Positions 49,403 through 61,600 of a stretch of 64,000 nucleotides of DNA are shown piece after piece. The position numbers and the translations under genes are program-made. How positions within the stretch are numbered: the stretch's first letter is position 1; every line of letters begins with the position of its first letter. Source of the stretch: Macrolepiota albuminosa. Its lineage: Eukaryota; Basidiomycota; Agaricomycetes; Agaricales; Agaricaceae. The stretch lies in the NCBI GenBank assembly GCA_027475525.1, contig JAMWFC010000076.1:1-64000 (forward strand), written 5' to 3'. The notes beneath the pieces were generated by a model. It saw only the letters and a program-made list of their open reading frames with translations, was not told where the DNA came from and made no database searches.

Positions 49403-50099
49403 TATAAGTACTTATCATTGTTACTAGTTATAAAACAGAACAAAGTACCTTGTTACCTCTTTTAGTTCACTCTACAGTTCAGATTTCTTTTACACTAACT
49501 AAATTCATAGTTGCCAATTGTTTGAATATTTCTAGCCTGCTTGCTGCAGTTATATATAGAACTTACATGCCTTGCACTTATGGCAGGCATCACATAGCTT
49601 AGACATTACTAGGCTTCTAGTTTTCTTGCTGCATCTCTTGCTGCACTTTTTTTATTGACTCCCCTTTCTGATCACCATCAAAACTTGCTGTTTAACTTGT
49701 TTTCAACTTGTTTATTGGGACCTGTCCAGAACTTCCTCAAAACACTTAGCATGCCCAACATATATTTTTCTGATCAGTAACTGTAAACTGTGTCTGCTAC
49801 TGATCAACTTTTGAGCATCATCAAATTGGAGCTCATTGCAAGAGGCTTTAAAGCAGAATTCTGCCAGAAACTCATTTTTAGTGCATATACTGTCTGCTAG
49901 AGCAGTTGGCAAAAGGCATAGTCCCTTCTCATCAACTCCTCAACTACCTGGTGCCTTACCGGGTCTTTCTCTTGCACAGGAACTATGGAATGCCACTGTA
50001 GACAATTTTTCTGATATCTTTCCACACTTTCTTGATTTTACCACAGATGACTCCTTAGCATTGCTACTTACCACATCTTAGCTTTTTACTCCTTCTACT
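49403..50099. other. AT-rich debris, no gene
   Basis: No supported frame or terminus. CpG-poor, similar in composition to the flanking relics; probably decayed retroelement leader. Confidence 0.35.
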
Positions 50100-51030
50100 T
50101 CTTTAACACCTCTTTCCTGACTTATCATTTCCCATACCTCTTTGTCAACCTCTAGAATTTCATTACTGCCACCATTTTCTCCACATGACAAGGCAGTCGT
50201 TATAGAACTGCCTTTTTAGTGCATGCTGCTGCACAACTACTTCTCTGCATCAAAGTTGGATGAGTCCAAACTATGTGAGCTTTCTCAATATTTTAAGGAA
50301 CTTGAATATTTCTTTAGAGACTGTGAAGTTACTGACTCCACTCAAATAAAGGTGTGGCATGATACATTTCTTATGACATGGCAAAAACCTGGCTTTTATT
50401 ACTATTTATAAGTAATAAAAGGCAGCAGTCATCCAGCTCTACTCTAGTGCTGAGAAATTTACACAGTACATAATAAACAAACTCTAGAAACTCATCCAGA
50501 ATACCTTTAATAGTGGCATATACTCTTTTGGCACCTTCTTGACTTACTACTAGGAATTTCAGAAGATTGCCAGATGGCTCTTGCAGAATGATAAACTCTA
50601 CATCAACAAGGAGCATTGCTTATTTCAGCAGGGCATCCTAAGGTTACTATAGATTTACATCGCTAGACATTTGAAAATTGTACAACTAGCTTACCATCTT
50701 AAGGAACTCTACAATGTTGCCAACATCTTTAAGGCAGGTAAATAGATTTTAAAAAATACTGACACAGGTATCGGCATTGGCATACAACATACTAGGACAA
50801 CTCCACTCAAATACACCAATGGTATCCTCTCAGTCTAGACCACTGCCACCTCTCCCACCAACAATTTCATTAAGAAAGAAGACTTCAATGCCGCAATCAA
50901 TACTGCCATTGCTTTTGCCATAACCCATATTGAGACTATAATTACCACCAGCATTCTGCTACTTGCATTGCCAATGCTTCTAAATTAAACAGTTGCCATT
51001 TTTGTGGTGAAATATATCATACTATGACAT
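50100..51030 (+). pseudogene. Retroelement gag relic with zinc knuckle
   Basis: A frame at 50,223-50,411 (SASKLDESKLCELSQYFKELEYFFRDC) has the look of the capsid start of basidiomycete gypsy gags. Further fragments follow (KKEDFNAAINTAIAFAITHIE near 50,875), then CHFCGEIYHT near 51,000, a degenerate CCHC knuckle. Many stops. It probably belongs with the protease-RT relic of the same strand at 57.6-59.9 kb, separated by later insertions. Confidence 0.5.
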
Positions 51031-52356
51031 AAGAACACTATACTACGCTAAAAAACTATATTTGACAAGATAAAATATGCTAGGCCATTGACAGCAAGAT
51101 TGTATTAACTACTAGTACTATCAATATGAACTATCCAAAATTCAAGACATACCAAGAATGAGTAGATGAATAGCACCAATATAATCCAGGCCAAATCATT
51201 ATTGGCACTTTCTCAGGCAATGCTAACTCTGATCCTAACCAAGCAGCACAGTAGCAGATGATCCATGAGATTTTGTATTTCAACAATGTTAGTGACTATC
51301 CTGGCTTCTTTTAAAAAGAGTGTATCTTCAAGCTTAAACAGAAACTCAGCTTGCCAAATGCTGGACTGGAATGAGAGCCTATAGACAGAATGTAGCATCT
51401 CAGATGTCTGTCTGTTATAGTAGAGAGAACAACTTGTTATTATACCTATGAACAGAATATAGCTAGAATGCAGGCTATCAGAATAATACATATTTGAATA
51501 GAAAAGATGCTCACCGCCTCAGATGTCTGTCTGTTATAGTAGAGAGAACAACTGAAGCTAAGTGGCACATTAACACAAGTTTGTTTTTATAATCATGTGA
51601 CTACTTTATCAGCTGATCCATAGACTCTTTCCAGTCAACATCAAAGAACCAGGTATTTGATGATATTAAAATTAAACAGTCTAAATAGCTTCTTTGCAGT
51701 TACAAGTCCATGCTGACCACTAGCAACCCTTCTCTATCTTCAGTTCCTGTCACTTCATTGATGTCTGCCATGCCTGCTCCTTCTGCTTGTTTCCAATGCT
51801 CCTTTGCTGCTGTAATCCTGGCATATTACAACTACTTATATCACATATGACAGATGTGACTGAACCTTAATAAGCTAGATAAAAGCCAGCTTATCATATA
51901 ATACTAATACAATTTTTCTTCTTTTCTAGTTCCCTTTTTTTCTTTTGGTTCCTTTAAAATTGTATTCTTGAGTCAATAGAATATAATGTGGTCTTGTTCT
52001 GTATTAGTCTAAAACCATATGGCTTTATACATTTTTTTTGAATATCTCATTATGTTACTCCTGTCTTAACTTGCTAGTCAGTGTGATTAAAACAGATAAA
52101 AAAGTGAAGGTTGTACCAACTAGCCAAACTGTCTCACTTACTCTTTCCCTCCTTGCTCTTAATCACTTGTAGTTAAGCACATCTGTTGCATTCTCTGTTC
52201 CCCCTGTCTCTAATAACAATATTGTCTTCTTCCTTATCTGAATCAGAGCAATTTCTACAAAAAGAAAAGCTCTAAAGATGATATAAAACTGACTCTAGTG
52301 ATTTTTCATTCTCTGTAAGCTCAGAGAACACCCCTGCAGAGCAACAACACACAGAT
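51031..52356. other. Decayed repeat DNA, no gene
   Basis: No convincing frame. A short direct repeat (CTCAGATGTCTGTCTG...AGAGAACAACT) occurs near 51,398 and 51,518, with about 120 bp spacing. CpG-poor throughout. Confidence 0.35.
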
Positions 52357-52587
52357 ATGGAAGCTTCTATTATGGCAATTTGTGAAGAAAAGCATTCAAA
52401 GTCTCTGATTGTTACCAAAGGAGATCTGACCTTGGAAGTTTTACAGAACTTTGTCGATTACTCCATGGATTTTTTTAGAATAAAAATGTTACCAAAAAGA
52501 ATCAGATCTGACAAGTATACACCATATTTAAAGATTATTGTATTCATGACTGAAAAAAATGAGACAAGACTATTTTATACAGAATAG
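52357..52587 (+). pseudogene. Second retroelement gag fragment
   Basis: The 76-codon frame includes SLIVTKGDLTLEVLQNFVDY and FFRIKMLPKRI, which resemble the start of another gypsy gag type in mushrooms. Isolated and truncated. Confidence 0.4.
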
Positions 52588-52729
52588 ATCTACAAGTTTT
52601 GAGGTGAGATGGCCTTACGTAGCTATAGCCAGCAAAGGCTTACTATAGCTTATTGAACTTGTGATGATCAAAGTTTTCCCAGATACAAGAAAATGGAATG
52701 AACAAATATTCTGCAAATTAACTTAAAGT

Positions 52730-52995
52730 GAGTAATATGAGATGAGAGAGCGGCTGCACACTTATCTGTGCTGTACTAGAACAAATAGAAGAAGATGGCA
52801 GCACAAGGAGGAAGGTGAAACTTTTTGGCCCTGCTGTTCCTGACTTGGCGTTTGTCACAACCATAGTACCATGCCAAGAATAGCTTGAAGTTTCTTTTGT
52901 AAGAGTTTGTTTGAATGTGAACATGAATGAATATTGTGCAGAGGCCTCCAAAAAGGCTCCTTACTCTTGGAACTCATCTTTATGCTGATCTTTGC
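52730..52995 (-). repeat. Dispersed SINE-like repeat, partial decayed copy
   Basis: Reverse copy related to 26,586-27,070: it keeps GAGAGAGCGGCTGCACACTT and GCAGAGGCCTCCAAAAAGGC with the CATCTTTATGCTGAT end. The hairpin end is missing. Confidence 0.55.
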
Positions 52996-54207
52996 TGCTG
53001 TCGCTAAAGGAAGAGAACAAATCACAGAATAAAGGTAGGAATAAAATATAGAGTAGTGCTCAAGCGGCCATGCTATGCACAGCTTCTTCAAAATATGATT
53101 GAATTTTTGACTAGAGCAAATGAAAGGGCTATATAGGCCAGAGTAGGAGAATAGCAGAGATGGAGGAGGTAATAGTGATGAGACAAGAAGTTGAGCAAAA
53201 AAGAGAAGAGAAAGTAAGATGTTAAAGTCAAAAACACAATTTGTGTAAGTATGTAAGCTGGAGAGCAGCTTAGACACAAGGGTTGTCTCAAATGTAAGAC
53301 TTCCAGGCTTTGGAAGTCCAACATTCTATTGCCATTATAATATTTTCAAACAGATCTAATGGGGTGTAAAAGGTGGCTCCTCCAGCACTGGAAGAGTGGC
53401 CACCAAATGATTTGTTCACGAAAAAAAAGAATTTAGATTCAAACTATGATCGTGTCAGATAAGAACCGTCTTAGCAAAGAAAAAGGGCTATATGAGCCTC
53501 GTAGAGCCAATTTCTTAGATGTATTGTTTGAGCAGTGAAATGAGATCTGCCATGTCCTGCAGAGAGAATAAAATGTTTGTGCCTTAGTAAAATGGATCAG
53601 TTTCATAGTAAGGTAGGCAATATCTTGCATATCTATTTTGAAAGTGTAAAGAACTTCTTTTGATGATTTGGTGCTAATCCAAGGAAGAATTAGATTTTAA
53701 AATCAGCTTGCCTAAACAATAGCAAGTATAGAAACAACAGGACATCAAAGTTGCAAAAAGAATATCATTATAGTTGAGTGAATGCTGAGTATTGTTTACA
53801 AATAAAGTGAGGTGGAAAGGTCTGAGAGGCTGTTTTTGATGAATTGAATCAGCTCAAATTTTCTTGAAACTATAAATTGTGGCTTGGACCAAGGGATGAG
53901 AGCAATTTTTGTCAAAATTAGTATAGAAATCATGAATGAAATGGCAAATTTCTGTAAGGTACTTTGGTGCCAATGCAATTGATTTTGAAGTGAACGCTAT
54001 ATAATGAGATAATGTTTGAGGGATAGAGTCTAACTAAGGATAGGTTATGAGAAATGCAAAAGTGAACATAATTATGCACTCCAGTAGTATAAGCAGCTGC
54101 TATAGTTTTTTCTATAGCATTGGATTGAAAGTAAGCTACTCAAGAATCCAGTTCTTATAATGCCATAGGTAGGCAGGTTAACAAAGATGTTGATCTGCCC
54201 AAAGCCT
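52996..54207. other. Decayed repeat DNA, no gene
   Basis: AT-rich, CpG-poor. Minus-strand frames up to 140 codons (for example 52,855-53,277) are low-complexity hydrophobic translations without recognisable motifs. It may contain the 3' end of the decayed retroelement to the right. Confidence 0.35.
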
Positions 54208-56130
54208 TTAAAAAGACTTTCTCCATTGTGCTGGCAGAAGATGTTGAGGAGGCTCAAATGTGTGGACACAATCAGCTGGAAATTGATGCTGATAATCAAT
54301 AAAAAGAAAGTGAGAAAGAAGGTCAGCTCTGATGTTATTATCTTTATTTGTAATGTATGACACTTGAAGATTGATTTTTGTTTGCAGAACAATGCCTGCC
54401 ACTGCTTTTAAGACACAGTTGTGTAAGGATTGGGCTGCACTAAGAGAATTGAAAATTGTGAAGGACATGGATAACATGCTATATAATGCACTGCTGAAAG
54501 AATTGCTATGAATTTGAGAAAGAAAATATCTATCTTCGTGGTTGATGAACACAGAATGATTTGGTATGCAAAGCCATTTCTGGAATATACAAATGCCAAA
54601 CCTAATTTAAGGCTGGCATTAGTCTACAGCACTATGTCTGCCGACATATCTTTCCAGTATGTACTATCAAGGAGATGAATATCAGTGGCCTTTAATATGA
54701 CATCAAATAACTAGTTCATATCTTCAATGACTTCACAATTCAGAAAGATGTTTGTATGCATCATAGATTTGCCTGAAGTTTTTCTGTAATGTTCTGACAA
54801 GGCTGGACAACTCCATAGCAAAACATTAAGAAGCCAATTGAGATATCTAGCCAAGTGAAGCCAGGTTTATAGCAGAGGACGACATGAGAGATCATCAATG
54901 AATGAGTGCATCTTTGTGATGATCACATTGATTGAATCATCTATAAGGATGATAGTACCTAAGTTGATGTCGACCTAAAATCCAATGATTTTTGAAGATG
55001 GTTTAAACTTCTGTTTCTTTTCTTTTCAGGAGCAACTAATGGCATCTTAAAAAATAAGAAGCTGGGCCTGTTGTTTTAGATGTAAGCGACTTTTGTATAT
55101 GACTGTGTCTGAAACACAATCCCAAGAAAAAAAATCATCCATAAACATATGAAGATCCAGAATTTTTAGCTTCATAATTGCTAGTCAACACATTAGACCA
55201 GCTACCGCACACCAACACTTTAGTGATGCTCTATTCCCAAAGACAAAGCGGTGAACAATATGTCTAAATCCATCAACTTCAACAATTTGATACAGCTGCT
55301 ATAAAGAGTGGGCCAGCAGGTTCAGAAAGACACTCAAAACATCAGATTTTCATGCCTATAAAAGCTTGTTATAGAATTTCTTTTTAGCATTATAAAGAGC
55401 CTGTCTGAATGTGCGCATATCATCATTGTATCTGACTTTAGCATCGTAGCAAGGAATACCTGTTGAAATTGCCTGTTGCATGCATTCCACTATTCACTAT
55501 AATCATTATTCTACTCCAAGTTCATTCTATCACATGTATCTACATGTGATTATTTATATAGTTTTCTAGCAGTATGTAAAATGTAGATAGATTATCTGAA
55601 GTCCTCACTCTTTCTGACTTTGAACTTCAGGTTAGTAGTACTTTACTTTGCTCAATATACTTTTTCTGACTTTGAACTTCAGCTTTAGTGACAGTTTCTG
55701 TCCCCTGTGCTTTGCCTGTCTATAACAATACTATCATTGAGTCTGAAAGCTGTATGATCAGTAACAATTCTAGCCTTCTCTTTTTGTCAGACTACAAACA
55801 GGGGGAAAATTTTCATTTCTAGCAGAAGCTCTTTTATATCGATAGGGTCTGACCACCTTCTCATCTTAATTTCTTTGTTTTGACAGGTTTGGATAGCCTC
55901 TGCATCATCAAAGTCAGAAGAATAATTTGGAATAATTCTCATTGTCATTGAAGTTCCAGTCTCCTTTATTGTAAGGCCAGAAGCCATTGCACAAGCCTGT
56001 CATGACAAAGGAAACAAAAGAAAGATTTTGATGATCTGATAACATATTTTTGAATTTATTTACATTGAAAGGGGTTTCAACATGAATATGAGCCTGCAAT
56101 GCCTTCAACATGGTGCTAATTTTTTTCATT
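54208..56130 (-). pseudogene. Second Ngaro/DIRS-like RT - RNase H relic
   Basis: On the minus strand from the right: SFVMTGLCNGFWP (about 56.0 kb) and FPLFVV*QKEKARIVTDHT (about 55.8 kb), interrupted by a repeat at 55,500-55,735. Then VDGFRHIVHRFVFGNRAS (about 55.25 kb), LDLHMFM, LKFIAILSAVHYIACY (about 54.5 kb), NNIRADLLSHFL and FEPPQHLLPAQW (about 54.25 kb). The order and motifs match the RT/RNase H of YR retrotransposons (compare RHIDRCNCFGGRAS and IIADLLSRH in the element at 18.3-23.7 kb), but the sequence is a different lineage. Many stops; no recombinase gene seen. Confidence 0.6.
55500..55735 (-). repeat. Inserted repeat, inverted partner of 60,466-60,690
   Basis: Shares, in opposite orientation, the block AAAGCACAG..GACAGAAACTG ... 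GCAAAGTAAAGTACTACTAA ... GAGTGAGGACTTC with 60,466-60,690. It interrupts the RT relic. It could be a solo LTR or another non-autonomous element. Confidence 0.5.
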
Positions 56131-57599
56131 TTTTAGCATGGTGATGAAGATGATGGAAGGGGAAAAGCTGTTTCAAGAGCCAATGTGGCTGGAGACAATG
56201 GTGTTAAAGAAGAATCAGGATTCCAAACAAAGCCTTGACAATATTTTAGTGCTCCCTCCACATCTCTTTTTCATTTAATTCTCAACAAAGAGCAAAGACC
56301 AAAAAATAAAATATTATTAGCTTTATAGTTACTCTCATAGCTAAGCAAAATTGCTCTCAGCATTGTTTAAGTTTGTTGAGGCACTCTTCATGGTCTCATG
56401 CTCTGTGCCGTCCACTGCATTCACTGCAAACATTGTGGCGGCAATTACTGGAGCATAGATCCAAGTTGTAAAAATCCAAATTTCAATTTTGACATATAGT
56501 TGTGACATGTTTCTGAGCATGAGTCGAATAAGGAAATGTCCTCTTTGTACTCAGTGAGGAACTGAAGCTATATATTTAAGCTATAAAAGGAATATGGAGC
56601 TGATTGTAATTGTCTATTCTGAATAGGTTTTGAGTATAGTGGTTATGAGTATTCCTGTTAAAACAGGCAACAAAAGAGGAAGAAGCTGTTGGTAAGGAGT
56701 GGAAAAAATCCAATATTTTCTCATGATATGTTGTAAGTTCAGATTTCTGATGAGGGTAAAACAGGACAACTAGTTTTCTATGGAACAAAACTAAATTCTA
56801 AAGCTCTCTTTTGAGGATTTTATAATAGAAATAAAGGAAAAGTATTTTGCACCAGCCTGGGAGGAAGAACTACATATACATATTTACTTCACAATTTTTA
56901 ACCTGACAAAAAAAACATTCTGAAACTTTGCCTGTCAACTGTAGAAACTCAATTCTTTACTTGTTGGCACAGACAGTCATCTTGATAATGACAGCATATA
57001 TATTCAATTGAAAGCCAAAATAGACCTATCTCTGAGACAGTTATATAAGAGCAAGAAACTCAGTGTGGAAAAAGGATTTCAAAAGATGGTTGGAGACAAT
57101 TTAGATCATTGACAATATCTGACATTTCTCTGAGAAATGCCAGCATGAAATTGTAGACAAAGCTGTCCATACCACTAAGAAACCATTATTAAATAATTCC
57201 AAACAAAATACCTCGACTTAACATATGAATAGTGGGTCTACTATGATGGCATCATTGACAATGTTAAGAGTGCCTGCTCTTATGATGTATGAATGTAAAC
57301 TTCTTGGGGCAAACAGAGGCTGTTTTAAGTATCATATTCTCTTTGCTGGTCATCTGTCATGAAACTGTAAAAACAGATTTTTAGACGCTTCGAATTATCG
57401 ACCTGTTACACAAGCCATTATAGATAATTACAAAGTCTTACATGCTCAAGCAGCTAAACCATCAACAGATTCCAAACTGATTGCACTAGTGGCAGCAGTA
57501 GCCCTGATTATGACTATACTAAATTGGACAGTTAAATTCTCTGCTTTCATCGAAACTATAGCTGCTGTTTTACTGCTGTTGCCGATTACAAAAAATATA
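56131..57599. other. Decayed repeat DNA, no gene
   Basis: Probably includes the gag part of the minus-strand YR relic on the left and the 5' part of the plus-strand gypsy relic on the right. A Cys-rich stretch near 57,260-57,370 may be a decayed zinc knuckle. No frame can be supported. Confidence 0.35.
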
Positions 57600-59962
57600 A
57601 CAAAAACACTGATTCTGATATTACCAACAACTCAGTAAGTTGTACTCCATTGTCCTTGTCTCATTTTGTCTGGAATGTCATGGTCAATGGACCTGACGTT
57701 GCCATGCCCATCATTGTTTCTACATTGATTGACTCAGGCTTGCATCTCATACTTATTGATTTAGCTCTAGTGAACTATCTGGGACTCTGTTGCTATTTGT
57801 TGCATAGACCATTAACTATAGATGTAGCTGTAAATGCTGAAGAGAAACGAGGCATAATATTCATGGAATACTATAGAATTTCTGTTACATCCCACAATCA
57901 GCATTGAACTTCTTATAGCTTATAGGCTGTTATTGCACCGAAATTATATTCCGATTATCTTAAAACTTTTGTTCTTAAAATCAAATTCAATTGTAATAAA
58001 TGTAGAAGCTGGTACAATAATGGACAAATATAGTAATTATAACCTCTTACAACCTAGTCCAATTTGCCTATCCTTATCAAAACTGTTTGTATCCATAAAG
58101 AAAAAATTTTAATGCACTATGTGTAACTATAAAGGGATGGTAAAGGAACTGACTTTTGTCTGCCAGTTGCGGCTTGAAAAGATGGAACACATTAGCCTTT
58201 TTAAACCAGTAAAACAGGTCAATGTAGTGGCAGCAGTTTAAGCCTGCATTGAGGAACTTGTCTTGATGACTTTGTTTCAAGCACATGACATGCAAATGAA
58301 ATCAGAATTTTGAAATATGTTTGAACTGATTGTCTATGTGGATGATCTACCTTGAGATATGCTAGCAGAAATTTGTCTCAAGGACATTAATTAACTGATA
58401 AAGACACATACTTATCAATGCTCTTATAAGTACCATGAGGCCTGGAAGGTACTGATTAAGGAATATTTGACAGCAGGACGTATTTGACTATCATTCTTCA
58501 TGTTTGCATTACTGACATTTATTATACTAAAAGCTGACTCCACAGTGCCTCTACGTTGAGTGAATGATTTCAGAGAACTAAATGCTAACACAGTACCAGA
58601 CAATCATCCATTGCTTCTAGTTGATAACATCCTCAGAGATTGTGCTAAAGAAAAAAATTTTGCTGTAATTGATTTGACAAACATGTTTTTTCAAATGCTA
58701 ATGCATCCTGAACATATATATTTGACTGTTGTATCCACATTATTTGAGCTATATGAGTGGTTAGTGATGTCAATGGAGCTAAAAAATGCTCCTACAATTT
58801 ACCAGCAACATGTTACTGCAACTCTCAGAGACTATATCAGCTGATTTTGCCACATTTATCTGATGACATAGTGATATGATCTGACATGATAGAAGAGCAC
58901 CATCACAACATGCATAAAATACTGCAGGCACTGCATGATGCTTGCTTGTATATAAACAAAAAAAAATGTTATTTGTACCAAACTGAAATTAACTTCTTGA
59001 AATATCATATTTCTACAAAAGAAATAGAGGCAGATGCCTTTAAGATTGATTAGATACTCAATTGGCCAACTCCCATGTCAGTCAAGAAAGTTCATTCATT
59101 TCTGGGACTAGTGAGATACATTACTGTTTTTTTACTATGCCTTGCTGAGCACATGGGTGTCCTTTATAATCTGACTACACATGACTGCAACATTATGTTC
59201 TTTTGCTAAGGCTCTTGGCAGCAAAGAGCATTCGATACAATCAAAAAAATTGTCATTTTGCAAGAGTGCTTAACTACAATCAATTATTCTGATATATCAA
59301 AGACAATTTTTATAACAATAGACATGAGCAATCTGTGCTCAAAGGCAGTCCTATCCTTTGAGGAAATCTGAGACCAGACCATGCATGGCCAATTGCATTT
59401 GAAAGTTAAACCTTCAAGGGTCTGGAACTGAACTGCTCCGTATATGAAAAGGAATTGTTAGCCATAGTGCAAGCCTTAAAGAAGGAGCGGTCTGATTTGT
59501 TTGGATCTCAATTTATTGTCTATACCAACCATAAAACACTGCTTAATTTTGCCCACCAATGTGATCTCTCTCGATATCAGGCCAGGTAAATAAAATTTCT
59601 CTCACAATTTGACTGCAAATTGATGTATGTGAAAAGAGAGGACAACACTATGGCTGATGCCCTCTCAAAACTGCCATACAACTTGCTAGACCAATCAACA
59701 CCATATCAAAATGCCCCAACAATAACATCAATATACATGCATAATGATGATATAATCACAGCATATATCAGAGCAGTATTGCAGATAAGTTAAGACTTCC
59801 TGTTTTCGATGGCCTTCTCATTGTGCAGGACACTATCCTCTCCACTGGTAACTGCAATGGCCTCAACTGAGCTTGCCATTAAAGTAGATAAAACAACTAT
59901 TGCAGAAATAAAGACTGATTATGCAATGGACCCATGGTGCAAGAATTTGATTGAGGCATCAA
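57600..59962 (+). pseudogene. Gypsy protease - RT - RNase H relic
   Basis: The plus strand reads an aspartic protease site (STLIDSGLHLILID, about 57,722), RT start (NDFRELNANTVPDNHPLL, 58,563), FAVIDLTNMFFQMLMHPE (motif A), YLDDIVI near 58,860 (motif C), NWPTPMSVKKVHSFLGLV and RNase H (VYTNHKTLLNFAHQC, then NTMADALSKLP near 59,650). It has many stops and shifts. The frame is cut at 59,963 by an LTR of the same family as the element at 37.8-49.3 kb, just after DPWCKNLIEAS. Confidence 0.75.
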
Positions 59963-60465
59963 TGTTATGACTCCCCATCCAGAACCACTTTGGAACACTC
60001 TCAGAACTCCATTCGGGACCCCCTTGCTGGCCTCACAATACAACTCCTGCTATTACAGCTGATGAAACAGCCATCATGTGCATCAACTTCTGCTATCATG
60101 CATGCTCCCTGACAGCCCTGCATCATAGACCCCAGAGCCACCTGCTGCCACCCCATGATCAATAGCTAGATTATAGCAATTATCCCAGCCATCATGCATC
60201 ACACATCACAGCCATCTTTCCGTGCCAATTAATTGCATGCTTTGCATGCATAATTCCTAGTATATAATTTTCCCTATTTACTGCTGCCTATTAACTCCTG
60301 GAACCGCCTCAGACATCCTGGAACCCTCAGAAACCTGGAAGTGAACTCCACATATACTCAAAGAGTAGCCACCTACTTGTAGTGCCTTAGTCTTGATATT
60401 ACATTGATTGTTTGCATACTCTTTGGTTTTGACTAATATGTACTAACTGGCATGCTTTGTTGAAG
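59963..60465 (+). repeat. Decayed LTR of the 37.8-49.3 kb gypsy family
   Basis: TGTTATGACTCCCC... aligns with the minus-strand reading of the intact LTR (TGTCATGACCCCTCC...), including the shared GTCTTGATATTACAT block near 60,400. It is heavily changed by C-to-T and G-to-A and interrupted at about 60,466 by another repeat. Confidence 0.6.
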
Positions 60466-60690
60466 ACAAGCAAAGCACAGGAGACAGAAACTGTTACTAA
60501 AGCTGAAATCTAAAGTCAGAAAGAGTGTATTAAGCAAAGTAAAGTACTACTAACCTGAAGTTCAAAGTTAGAAAGAGTGAGGACTTCAAGTAATCTATCT
60601 ACAGTTTATATACTGCTGAAAAACTATATACATATGAATAAAAAATAATCACATGTAGATAAAATGATAACACCAACTATGGTTGGATGT
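60466..60690 (+). repeat. Repeat shared with 55,500-55,735
   Basis: Same block as the inverted copy on the left, here in plus orientation (AAGCAAAGCACAGGAGACAG ... TAATCACATGTAGAT). It lies within the decayed LTR. Confidence 0.5.
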
Positions 60691-61600
60691 GCTGGATATT
60701 ATGCAGTACAACACTATCTCCAGCACTTGGCATGCATAGTGTGTGAGGAGTCCTAACAGAGTCTCAGTGTGCTTAAATAAATATGATAGGATGATAGACT
60801 AAATAATAATGTCTTGGATGCTGCCTTCAAATTGTAAATGCTAAAGCTTGAGCAAGGATATTGAAAAGAGAAAGAATAGCACAATAAAATATGCTCATAG
60901 GTGGCATTGCAAACAATGCTAGCATCTAACTTAGTAACAAAGTTAAGTTAAGCTAGCATTATTTGAATGCTAAGAGTAACTGGGTGCTCAATGAGTTACA
61001 ATTCGTTTTTATTTACATATGAAGTAGCTATCTTTTATACTATGCGCTACTGTATTTTTAAAATGAGTCCATTTGCAGTGCTACTAATTAGTGCCTCTTC
61101 TCATAGTTATAGCCAGTGGCAACCTGTCAATAGCAACTAATAGTGTTGCAGCCTATTGGCCATAGTGACTCTAAAACTACTTAGAATTGTATAAGTCTGC
61201 TCATTTTTTAAGGTAATTCTGATTGGCCAGGCTACTTCAGGGTATGGTCAGAAAATCTTTGACAGATACCATGAGCACTAATATTGGTGCTAAATATTGT
61301 ATTATTTTCTGATAGGTTACAATGTTGGGCTTGAATATATCCTGTCTTGTCATTATTGATTCTTTAGACTTTTGATTGAAGTGCTTCAGCAAATGACAGT
61401 GCTTAATATTACCCCTTTCAGAATTGATCAGGATTTGGTTAGAGTCACCTCAATGTCAATGTATAGTGAGTGCTGAGTGTCTGATAAATAGTGAATGAGA
61501 CTGGTAAGTGAAGCCTGTAATGGGGTGCCAAAGCCAGAGATGTCTTGTTTCCAAGAGAGTCACTACAATTGTTGGTAGGCCTATAGTGTCTCTTGATGCA
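60691..61600. other. Decayed repeat DNA, no gene
   Basis: Very CpG-poor and AT-rich. Contains an inverted repeat (GCTAGCATCTAACTTAGTAA ... TTAAGTTAAGCTAGC) near 60,920-60,955. No frame or known motif. Confidence 0.35.

Noticed and set aside
52718..53277. Minus-strand frames of 77-140 codons
   Set aside because: They lie across a decayed SINE-like repeat and AT-rich debris and encode low-complexity hydrophobic peptides without motifs.
61240..61300. ACTTCAGGGTATGG as another MITE terminus
   Set aside because: Only about ten bases match and the following AGATTTCTGGAGAAAC motif is absent.
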